Positions 1 through 7,613 of a stretch of 26,699 bases of DNA are shown here, piece after piece. Below the pieces are notes generated by a model that worked only from the letters and a program-made list of their open reading frames with translations, searched no databases and was not told where the DNA came from. A program made the translations under genes and the position numbers. Origin of the DNA: an uncultured Oscillospiraceae bacterium (GTDB lineage Bacteria > Bacillota > Clostridia > Oscillospirales > Ruminococcaceae); contig UQMF01000030.1 of NCBI GenBank assembly GCA_900542145.1, positions 1 to 26,699 on the forward strand. Direction: 5' to 3'. How positions within the stretch are numbered: position 1 is the stretch's first letter; every line of letters starts with the position of its first letter.

Positions 1-38
1 CCCAATAATGTGAATTATATCATTTTTCACTTATTGGG
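1..38. repeat. Imperfect inverted repeat at the window edge
   Basis: CCCAATAA-GTGAA at 1-14 (with one bulged T) pairs with TTCACTTATTGGG at 26-38 around a short AT-rich loop. It lies 33 bases after the stop of the last minus-strand ICE gene, so it could be a transcription terminator for that strand, with any T-run lying beyond the window. It could equally be the end of a repeated element at which the sequence was cut. Confidence 0.45.
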
Positions 39-71
39 ATGCATACTTACTTAGAATAATCTTATAGTTGC

Positions 72-950
72 TTATTCAATTCCTTGCTTCTTGCTCCTGC
101 CCTTTGTCTGGTCCTTCGGCGTTTTTGGCTTTTTGCCGAGCCTTGCGGCATCACGCTTCATCTTCGCCCTCTCAAAGTAGCAAGTCTTTTCACGCTTCGG
201 AGCGTTCTTCTTTGCTTCGATAGCCGCCTGATTCAGCTCATCAGTTACGACTTTCAGCCTTTGCTCCTTAGTATCAAGCTCCTCCTGCTGGGGGAACGGC
301 TCTGCTACGATCTTCTGCGCTTCTGCGTGGTCAAGCCTGAGCTTTGCGAGGTTATCCTGCGTTCTCTCGATTCTGCCGTCGATGTTGTAGAGGGCAGCTT
401 CAAGACGATTCAAGTTGTGGGCAAAACTCTCGATCAGCTTCGTGGTATGTGAAGTGGCACCTTGCAGGCCAGCCGACATACCGCCGCCCATCATGTTGCT
501 GTTTACTGTAACGCTCAGGTCAAAGCCCTGGAACGAGCCGACTTTCACGGGAGTATCGGCATATTTGATAGCCAACACAGCATCTTCAAGAGCCTTAGCA
601 GCTTCTTTTCTATCGGTGTACTCAGTTTCACCAATGGTGATCTTGAATACGGGCAGTTTGCGTTCGGGATCAATCGGGAGCTTGCGGAGTGCTTCACGAT
701 CTGTATGGAGATCAGCAAGAATCGCAGTAAGTTTCTGTTCCTGTTCAGGGAAACGAGCGATCTTGTCCTCCATTTCAAATACCGTGTTGCGGTGTTCCGC
801 AGCGAGTACCCTCAGTTCCTTCACTTCATTTTCAAGCATCAGCTTTTCCTTGATACGCTCATCGCCTGTGCAGAGAGCCTTGATCTCGGAATAAGTGAGT
901 GCCTGCTGGTCCACATCTTCACACTTTCTCGCAGGAGTCTTACTTGTCAT
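72..950 (-). pseudogene. C-terminal remnant of ICE SNF2-helicase/DNA-methylase mega-protein
   Basis: The 292-residue product matches, from memory of the family, only the C-terminal tail of the very large methylase/SNF2 helicase proteins of Tn1549-like elements. The family-like string QTLENKQKFISQIMTSK lies across the start, followed by the tail's acidic EDVD/SYSEIKALC-type segment, long helical stretches and a basic C-terminus. None of the helicase or methylase catalytic motifs are present. The reading frame stays open upstream of the chosen ATG at 950 (a TTG at 983 is the only other start), which fits a protein that once continued further upstream. The ATG at 950 overlaps the stop of the preceding frame as ATGA, so translation could be coupled, but no good ribosome site is seen. 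Probably a non-functional remnant. Confidence 0.75.
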
Positions 951-2533
951 GATCTGAGAGATGAATTTCTGCTTGTTCTCCAAAGTCTGATACCCGGCTT
1001 GATCGCCTTTTTGAGCTGAGACAGGTTCTTGACAGTAGGAATTTCGGGCTTTTCTGCTTCGGGAGCAAATGCAGTCTTATCGGGTGTTACCTCAGCCTTT
1101 TCAGGCTCAGGCTTTTTGAGTGCAGACTGCTCCTTTTCAGGTTCAGCCTTACCGATATACTCATACATACCGCTGTTCAGGAGCTTATCATAGGAAATAT
1201 TCTCCGTCACAGCAAAACCGCCGCTTTCTCTTGTGACAGTGCAATCGTCCGAATAGAACGGCAGTGCGCCTGTCAGCGAAATAACCTCAGAAACCTCGCC
1301 AGTAATCTTGTGACGAAATCGGTCACCGACTTCCACGATCTTGTGGCTATGCTCCTCAGCCTTTTCCGCTTTGAGCGCCGCCCTTTCCGCTTTCTGTTCG
1401 GCAGAAAGGTAGGTATCGTCCCTGAGCCGTGATTCTGTCATTGTTGCGACATTGTACCACGAATGACGGAACTTCTCGCCGTTCTCAAAGCTGAAAGTAA
1501 TGCCTTGGGAATTGTAGTCAACGAGTGAGATCTTGCCCTCACCGCTGTGTCCGCCTGTGCCGTATTCCTTTTTCAGAAAATCGGCAAGCTGCTGAATAGT
1601 CGGGTGCTGTTCCTCATAGAAGTCCTGCACACGGAGCTTGCCGTGAACAAAGCCAGTGCCACGGTCAATCTCGGCGGCAAGTGCTTCATAGACCTGAACG
1701 CCGTCAACCACCGGACCTTTGGAAAATTCAGGCTTCGGCTTTTCAGGTGCAGACTTTGAAGCGGTCAGCGGTTCAGGATCACCGAAAAGAGAGAGCTGTT
1801 CGCCCTGAATATCGGGCTTCTCCCAAAACGGAATATCATCGTTCTGACTCCGCTGAATTTCCTCGATAACATCAGCATCGGTGAACAGGGGCTTGTCAAT
1901 ATCCTCTGAAACCGCAGGAACATCATCTACCGCCATAAGACCAAGCTCATAGGCTGCACCGTCGATCTCTGCCTTATGATTTTCATAGGTGTCGATAGAG
2001 ATAACGCCCTCGGCATTGTCGATAATAACAGTCGCACCGAGGGAAAGTGCCTTGTCCTTGATCTCGTCAAGGCTTTCGGCATCGCCTTTGTATTTCAGCG
2101 TAACAGACGGCACATCTTCCGCAGGAGAAGAAGTATCAGAAACATCGGCGGCATCACTCATAAGGTCAACCGTCTGTTCGTCCTTGCCAGTATGACGCTC
2201 AATGACTTCATCGGGAACAGAAACGAGGTCGGAGAAACGAGCCTGCAAGCCTGTTTCCTTGTAATCGTTCTGTGCATCAAGCACACGGTAGCCGTCTGTA
2301 ATGCAGAGATAGCCGTCATCGTCCTCATACTGCGAAAGCTCCGATGTGATCGCAATCGGCTTGAAACGGTATCTGTACGGCTGCCCGTCATAGATATAAG
2401 CATGGGTATGAAAGCGACCTCTGCTGTTTTCCTCACGGCGGAAGTCTATCTGAAACTGCTTCGACCGTTTGCTGACTTTATCGAAACGTGCCTGCGCTTT
2501 GCGGAGGTTATTTTCTTTTCTCTGTAAGCTCAT
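947..2533 (-). CDS. N-terminal fragment of ICE large polyvalent (LPD-type) protein, truncated by deletion
   Basis: 528 residues, starting at ATG 2533 with GGAGG five bases upstream and 21 bases after the VirB4 stop. The N-terminus is basic and helical. A low-complexity acidic middle follows, then a conserved block (about residues 275-375: GPVVDGVQVYEALAAEIDRG, then FYEEQHPTIQQLADFLKKEY and a HSGEGKISLVDYN segment). This block resembles the non-catalytic region that precedes the methylase/helicase cores in Tn1549-family mega-proteins (LPD11-like; assignment from memory). The last recognisable segment is NLSQLKKAIKPG near residue 510, normally the start of another domain. The frame then runs out within 16 residues in an unrelated arginine/serine-rich tail and stops at 947. 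The following frame picks up the family's C-terminal tail, so this is best read as the front piece of a gene with an internal deletion. Any activity is unknown. Confidence 0.7.
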   Translation of the reverse strand: MSLQRKENNLRKAQARFDKVSKRSKQFQIDFRREENSRGRFHTHAYIYDGQPYRYRFKPIAITSELSQYEDDDGYLCITDGYRVLDAQNDYKETGLQARFSDLVSVPDEVIERHTGKDEQTVDLMSDAADVSDTSSPAEDVPSVTLKYKGDAESLDEIKDKALSLGATVIIDNAEGVISIDTYENHKAEIDGAAYELGLMAVDDVPAVSEDIDKPLFTDADVIEEIQRSQNDDIPFWEKPDIQGEQLSLFGDPEPLTASKSAPEKPKPEFSKGPVVDGVQVYEALAAEIDRGTGFVHGKLRVQDFYEEQHPTIQQLADFLKKEYGTGGHSGEGKISLVDYNSQGITFSFENGEKFRHSWYNVATMTESRLRDDTYLSAEQKAERAALKAEKAEEHSHKIVEVGDRFRHKITGEVSEVISLTGALPFYSDDCTVTRESGGFAVTENISYDKLLNSGMYEYIGKAEPEKEQSALKKPEPEKAEVTPDKTAFAPEAEKPEIPTVKNLSQLKKAIKPGIRLWRTSRNSSLRS

Positions 2534-2554
2534 ATATCCTCCATTCTGCGCAGT

Positions 2555-4999
2555 TTACGCACTCTCTGTCGGCTTCGTTGTCATAAGGCGATACATCTCT
2601 GTATCAGTCGGGAACTTATCCGTAAACGGCAGTAAGACCTTATCATATCGGATCAGTCCTTCGCCCGGACCGCTGTTTGTGACATACTTCATCTGCTCCT
2701 TAGAGATATGGAGCTTCTCAGCGAGAATATCTCTGTCTCCGGCAGCCTGATTGAGCATATACACGAAATCCGAGTTATCAAAGATGTTCTCTACCTCCTG
2801 AGAAGAAAGCAAGTCCTTGACATTCTGCGTGATACCCGTCGGCACACCGCCCCATTTACGGAAACGCTTCCAGATCTCAGCGGAATATTTCGCTGTCTGT
2901 TCTTCTTTCAGCAGAAGGTGGAACTCGTCAATATAGTAGCGAGTGATCTTCTTTTTCTCACGGTTAGCGGAAACTCTGTTCCATACCGTGTCCTGCACGA
3001 TGAGCATACCGACCTTTTTAAGCTGGTTGCCAAGCTCCTTAATATCAAAGCAGATGATACGATTGCTCATATCAATATTGGTGCGATGATTAAAGAGGTT
3101 CTGGCTGCCGTTTACGAACATCTCCAAAGAGTTTGCCACTCTCAGAGCGACTTCGCCCTCCTCATGAAGCTCTCTCTGCAAATCGGAGAGAAGCGGCATC
3201 TTGTCCTCAGACGGCTCATTCTCGATAAAATGCTTGTAGATACGCTGAACACACTTATCAATGACCGAGCGTTCCTCCGCAGAAAGTCCGTAGCGACCGC
3301 CGACAATGATCTCACACAGGGAGATCAGGAAGTCGGACTTGTTCGCAATGACTTCCATAGGATTGCTGAACATATAGTCATCAATGGTAATGTCCATAGG
3401 GTTGATGTGCTGTTCCGAGTTGCTGGCGATACGGATAAGCTGTCCGTGAAGTGCCGAAACAAGCGGAAAATACTCGCCTTCGGGATCGCAGATGATAATA
3501 TCGTCCACGGTTGTCAGAAAGCAGTCGAGGATCTCACGCTTAACGCTGAAGCTCTTGCCTGCGCCCGGTGTTCCGAGTATAAGACCGTTCGGGTTTTTGA
3601 GCCGTGACCTGTTAGCACGGATCATGTTGCCCGACAGCGTATTGATACCGTAGTAGGTAGCCTGTCCGTCCTGAAACAGCTCTTTTGTAGTGAAAGGCAC
3701 AAAGATAGCGATACCACTTGTGTGCATCTCACGGCGAACAGGAATCTCGTTATAGCACAGCGGAAGTGTGGAAACGAGCGTCTGCTCCTGCCTGTAATCG
3801 TAAGGGAACATCGTGCAGTTGTTTTTCTGGCACGTTCTTTTCAGCATCTCAGAAAGAAGTTTCAGGTCTTTCTTCGATTTTGCGTATGCCCTCAGCGAAA
3901 TGCTGATATGGAACAGTCGCTCATTCTTGCTGTTCAGATCACCGAGGAGCTTTTCAATGTCCTCGATATACATCTTGATCGCAGGCGGAAGAATGTCGGG
4001 ATCATAGCCGGACTGCGAAGCTTTTTTCTGTTCGTCGATCTTCATCTGCTCAACATTGGTGAGCTTTTTCTTGACGAATTTCAGGGCATCTATCTGGTCC
4101 AGCGGTTCAACGTGGATATTCACGCAGAAAAGATTCTGCATTTCAAGGAAGTCCTTGAGAATTTCATCAGGCAGCTCTCCGGCGAGGATATTCATACCCC
4201 ACACAGCACCGTAGGCATTGCCGATCTCAAAGTCACTCTTATTGAATTTCAGCGAGGGCGGACAGATGAAGTCCTTTGTGTCCATTCCTGCCCTCAGCAT
4301 TTCACCCCAATCGAAAAGAAATGGGGAATTGCGGTAGGGGTTCAGGGCATAATACAGAGCTTCAAGGCGCTGTCTGCCGTCAAGCAGTTCCGCTTCAACT
4401 CCGAAAGCCTTAAATCCCTTGATAACATCATTCTTGATCGACATGAGCTTCGCCCTTGCCGCCTTGTATGATGTGGATTCGATACCGAATGTCAGGAACT
4501 TTCTTGCACTCTGCCCGTTGCTGCCTTTCAGGAGCTTGTCAGTGAGCATTTCACTGTATTCCTTGCGGATCGCATTGAAATCATCTTCCTGTTCGGGTAT
4601 CTGCACCGTTTTGACGAGCTTTGCCTTTGAACGGTTCTGATTTTCAAAGGTAAGCTGGAATTTGATCGTATTGTCAAAGAGATTGATCACATCGCAGTAT
4701 TTGCTGAAAATATTGTTCTGTTCCTCAAACTCTGAAATGGAGTAGTTGGCATCGAAAAACTGCACCGTCAGGGAAAAGAAATTCTCCGACACCTGACACA
4801 CGCCGTCCTGATACATACACAGGAACGGTATCGTATTCTGCACAGTATTCTTACCGCCGTTTTCACTCCTGATCTCCGCCATTCTTGCGGAGAGTATCTT
4901 TTTCTCCTCTTTTGATAACTGAGAGGCAGGCTTGCCCATGATAACCTTAGCCGAGCTGCGGTTATCACTTCTTTTGGCATTTCTCTTTCTAAAGCCCAT
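2555..4999 (-). CDS. VirB4-type conjugal transfer ATPase
   Basis: The 814-residue protein is the hexameric ATPase that powers the type IV secretion channel at the inner face of the membrane. Walker A is GTPGAGKS at residues 476-483 and Walker B is in YYIDEFHLL with the DE pair near 691-692. An ITQN segment follows Walker B (QNVKDLL), as in VirB4/TraC relatives. The roughly 450-residue N-terminal half is the usual VirB4 membrane/scaffold part. Length is normal for the Tn1549 group, and I see no frameshift. The start at 4999 has GGAGG at correct spacing. PrgI lies 67 bases upstream, the standard PrgI-VirB4 order. In related elements an NlpC/P60 cell-wall hydrolase gene usually follows; here the LPD-type fragment follows directly. 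Confidence 0.93.
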   Translation of the reverse strand: MGFRKRNAKRSDNRSSAKVIMGKPASQLSKEEKKILSARMAEIRSENGGKNTVQNTIPFLCMYQDGVCQVSENFFSLTVQFFDANYSISEFEEQNNIFSKYCDVINLFDNTIKFQLTFENQNRSKAKLVKTVQIPEQEDDFNAIRKEYSEMLTDKLLKGSNGQSARKFLTFGIESTSYKAARAKLMSIKNDVIKGFKAFGVEAELLDGRQRLEALYYALNPYRNSPFLFDWGEMLRAGMDTKDFICPPSLKFNKSDFEIGNAYGAVWGMNILAGELPDEILKDFLEMQNLFCVNIHVEPLDQIDALKFVKKKLTNVEQMKIDEQKKASQSGYDPDILPPAIKMYIEDIEKLLGDLNSKNERLFHISISLRAYAKSKKDLKLLSEMLKRTCQKNNCTMFPYDYRQEQTLVSTLPLCYNEIPVRREMHTSGIAIFVPFTTKELFQDGQATYYGINTLSGNMIRANRSRLKNPNGLILGTPGAGKSFSVKREILDCFLTTVDDIIICDPEGEYFPLVSALHGQLIRIASNSEQHINPMDITIDDYMFSNPMEVIANKSDFLISLCEIIVGGRYGLSAEERSVIDKCVQRIYKHFIENEPSEDKMPLLSDLQRELHEEGEVALRVANSLEMFVNGSQNLFNHRTNIDMSNRIICFDIKELGNQLKKVGMLIVQDTVWNRVSANREKKKITRYYIDEFHLLLKEEQTAKYSAEIWKRFRKWGGVPTGITQNVKDLLSSQEVENIFDNSDFVYMLNQAAGDRDILAEKLHISKEQMKYVTNSGPGEGLIRYDKVLLPFTDKFPTDTEMYRLMTTKPTESA

Positions 5000-5066
5000 T
5001 GTGACCTCCGTTTATATTCCAAAGCGGAGACACCGAAAGTTATACTATTATATATAGGTGAAGCTG

Positions 5067-5441
5067 TTACTTCCTTTCGGCATCTCTCAGCTTCTTCTTG
5101 ATTCTGTTGTATTCGATCTGTCTTTCGATAGAAACGAAAATGTTGGTTGTTCGGTAATATCGCTTTCTCGGTCTTGTGAAGTATTCACGCATGAACTTCA
5201 CCTGTTTCTCCAAGAACACGCCGTTTTTCTTGTAAATGCCGCAGAGTATCGCAGGTGCAGCGACCGCACCCATAGCGAAGATCGCTCCCGACATTCCGAT
5301 AGACGCTCTTGTGAGAAAGTACACAGGCGCACCAAGAACAAGACCGATACCGAAGCATATTACCTGTCTTTTTGTAAATCCCATGATGAACTTTTCCTTG
5401 ATGTCGTTCAAATCTTTTGGGATCGGTACATAATGTGCCAT
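5067..5441 (-). CDS. PrgI family conjugal transfer membrane protein
   Basis: 124 residues. The N-terminus (AHYVPIPKDLNDIKEKF) is followed by two hydrophobic segments near residues 28-42 and 50-68 and then a basic cytoplasmic tail with many Arg/Lys/Tyr. This is the PrgI (VirB3-like) arrangement, a small membrane partner of VirB4 in Gram-positive conjugation systems. GGAGG lies just before the ATG at 5441. It sits between VirB6/TrbL and VirB4, as in other Tn1549-like elements, with 20 bases to the upstream gene. The family call rests on gene order as well as sequence. Confidence 0.88.
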   Translation of the reverse strand: MAHYVPIPKDLNDIKEKFIMGFTKRQVICFGIGLVLGAPVYFLTRASIGMSGAIFAMGAVAAPAILCGIYKKNGVFLEKQVKFMREYFTRPRKRYYRTTNIFVSIERQIEYNRIKKKLRDAERK

Positions 5442-5461
5442 TATTGACCTCCGATCTTGTT

Positions 5462-6403
5462 TTAGTGCGCGTTAAATACTGATTTGCTGATAGCTCCTGT
5501 ACGGAGAATCGTGAAGATGAGTGCTGCGGTATAGCCGAGAAGCAGTCCCATTTGCAGGATCACGCCGTCTGTACTTGCGTTCAGAGCAACGATCGCATTG
5601 CTGAAAAGCGTCTTGAAAATACCGAGTGCCACTACGATAAAGAAGCCCTGGAAAGAAAGAGCGAGAAGCTGTTTGATCCAGTTCTTACCGATAGAAGCCC
5701 ATTCACCGCTGTCCATCATGGTTGCCATAGGGATAGGTGCAATGCTGAGATACATAAACACCTCGATGATACGGCTTGCAAGTGTGATAACGATAGCGAC
5801 TATCAATATCAGCACCCCAAGATGAACGATCAGGGAAATAAACCACACCGTCATCAGCTCACCCAAGCTCAGACCGCTGAGTGCCGACGGATTGATTGAG
5901 AGCGTGGAAGATAGATAATCTCCGGTCCCGAATAGTGTGGCAAGTCCATTGGAGCATACCGTTGTGCCAAACGAGAATAGTGCTGAAGCGATGTAATAGG
6001 TGTTGGCGACCAGTATTACACCGCACAAGGCTTTGATGATCCACTTGATAAAGATACTATCATCGAAGTCTTTGAAGTTATTTCCTCGCAGTACCATCTG
6101 TATCAGTTCATTCAGCAGGATAACTGTCAGAATGAAACCGCCGATAGGCACTACGACATTGTTGCAAAGCGTTTCGATAGTTGACCAGATCGTAGTTCCA
6201 CCTGTACCGCCGCCAGTAAACTGTGACGGGTGCTGAGTTACGAAGTCATTGACAAGACCACCGCTGCCGCCTGATCCCGTAGTTTGCGAGAACGTATCGG
6301 ACAGGAGGTCGGAAATGCCGTCAAACTGAGACTGGATGCCGTCCTTGAACAAGTCTTTACACCAATCCTCCAGTGCATCTATCGCATCGCTGATAATTCC
6401 CAT
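5462..6403 (-). CDS. VirB6/TrbL-type conjugal transfer membrane channel protein
   Basis: 313 residues. A soluble N-terminal part of about 80 residues contains a Gly/Ser/Thr-rich linker (residues 40-72). At least five hydrophobic segments follow, near residues 83-103, 122-145, 185-215, 244-266 and 282-303. This is the expected shape of the VirB6/TrbL polytopic inner-membrane channel component of type IV secretion. The start ATG shares its A with the stop of the upstream methylase-like gene (TAATG at 6401-6405), so translation is probably coupled. The typical Tn1549 form is about the same length. No catalytic motif is expected. Confidence 0.88.
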   Translation of the reverse strand: MGIISDAIDALEDWCKDLFKDGIQSQFDGISDLLSDTFSQTTGSGGSGGLVNDFVTQHPSQFTGGGTGGTTIWSTIETLCNNVVVPIGGFILTVILLNELIQMVLRGNNFKDFDDSIFIKWIIKALCGVILVANTYYIASALFSFGTTVCSNGLATLFGTGDYLSSTLSINPSALSGLSLGELMTVWFISLIVHLGVLILIVAIVITLASRIIEVFMYLSIAPIPMATMMDSGEWASIGKNWIKQLLALSFQGFFIVVALGIFKTLFSNAIVALNASTDGVILQMGLLLGYTAALIFTILRTGAISKSVFNAH

Positions 6404-6972
6404 TATTCATCACCTCCAATCGTGGGAGTGACTAAAGGTCTGTCATATTTGACAAGCTGCCGAAGCTCCAGTTTGGAGGGCAGAAGGTCACGGCAGAAAT
6501 AAGCAGAGCCGAAGTGATTGCCCTTAGTGTAACATTCCATGTTCTGCCATGTGTGATAATCTATACGCCCGTCAAAGCAAAGCATCTGTATTCGATTTTC
6601 AAAGATCTGATACCGAGTTTTGCTTTGAATACTGTTCACGGGCAGGAGCAGAGCGAAGGGTTTCTGAAAAGAAAAAGCACGTTTCAGCACTTCATTCTTT
6701 TTGCTGAATGGGGGATTGGATACAAGAATGTCCCATTTTTCGGGTTCATACCTGAAAAAGTCCTTGCCCTCATTTAAGCTGCTTCGCTCCACTTCATAGC
6801 CCTGTTCCGAGAGTAACTGATAAAAGGCACTCCATTCCTCATCGAACGGACACCATATCTTCTTGTCTTTCGGAAGGAACTCCAATAGCGGTTCTACCGC
6901 ATAGAATGGTGTATAGACCTCATCTCCTGCACTTGTGCGGTCAGCCGTCAAGTACCTGAAATTTCTTCCCAT
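6403..6972 (-). CDS. Putative N6-adenine DNA methyltransferase-like protein
   Basis: 189 residues. SNPPF at 85-89 inside WDILVSNPPFS is the NPPF/NPPY catalytic motif (motif IV) of N6-adenine methyltransferases. A region around YTPFYAVEPLL and WCPFDEEWS (residues 20-48) sits where the SAM-binding motif belongs, although a classic GxGxG is absent. Proteins of this kind recur between Maff2 and TrbL in Tn1549-like elements. They may methylate element DNA, for example against host restriction during transfer; that role is inferred. The ribosome site before ATG 6972 is weak. The stop overlaps the TrbL start. Confidence 0.7.
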   Translation of the reverse strand: MGRNFRYLTADRTSAGDEVYTPFYAVEPLLEFLPKDKKIWCPFDEEWSAFYQLLSEQGYEVERSSLNEGKDFFRYEPEKWDILVSNPPFSKKNEVLKRAFSFQKPFALLLPVNSIQSKTRYQIFENRIQMLCFDGRIDYHTWQNMECYTKGNHFGSAYFCRDLLPSKLELRQLVKYDRPLVTPTIGGDE

Positions 6973-7105
6973 TCTGTCTTATCGCTCATACCCACCACAA
7001 CCCACCGCTGAGCGACCTTTCGTAATTCTATTGGAACGGCATTATTTATATAGCGTTCAGCCGAGGTTTACGCTTGTCTCTTTCCTTGATTAGCCGTGTG
7101 TCAGA

Positions 7106-7528
7106 TTACACCGCACCCGTCATCATACCCTCAAGTACAGGGACGAGAATGATAGCGAGGAGGATCAGACCAAGACCAGCCATAAGCTGCTTCATGCCCT
7201 GAGACTTCGCACCGGGGTTATCATTACCGTAACCTTCGAGGAGGTTTACGACACCCCACAGCGAAACACCGCCGCCGATAAGGCAGATAACGCTCTTGAG
7301 TACGGTGCAGGCAGTAGTGATGAAGGACGAGGTATCGACCTCGCCGGTGCCTGCTGCGAATGCCTGAGTAGTACAGGTCATAGCCATAACGCCTGCAATA
7401 GTGCAGAACATAGTTGCCTTCTTTGCACCACGGGTGAGCTTAGAGAGCCACTTGTGCTTAGGTGCAGAGGTAGTGGTTGCTGTCTCCATAGCGGTAGCAT
7501 CGACCGCAGAAATATTCAGTTCGTTCAT
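7106..7528 (-). CDS. Maff2 family (VirB2 pilin-like) mobile element protein
   Basis: 140 residues. A roughly 35-residue polar N-terminus with Thr/Ala-rich and basic parts precedes a hydrophobic segment (about 38-58) ending in AFA, a likely signal peptidase site. Two more hydrophobic segments follow near 70-92 and 113-136, separated by a short polar loop (EGYGNDNPGAKSQG). A long leader plus two membrane helices is the layout of VirB2/TrbC-type pilins, and Maff2 proteins hold this place after VirD4 in Tn1549-like elements. GGGAG precedes the ATG. Its high copy role in the pilus or channel is inferred from family position. Confidence 0.82.
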   Translation of the reverse strand: MNELNISAVDATAMETATTTSAPKHKWLSKLTRGAKKATMFCTIAGVMAMTCTTQAFAAGTGEVDTSSFITTACTVLKSVICLIGGGVSLWGVVNLLEGYGNDNPGAKSQGMKQLMAGLGLILLAIILVPVLEGMMTGAV

Positions 7529-7613
7529 AGGTAAAAAGTCTCCCTCAAAATAAAAAAAGTAGTGTCCGCAGCTTCAACCGTTTCTCTTTTATTCGGTTTC
7601 TTCACTGTCCGAG

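Noticed and set aside
84..452. Plus-strand frames over the ICE genes, such as 84-452 and 2708-3607
   Set aside because: They oppose well-supported minus-strand genes, have no ribosome sites and show no known domains.
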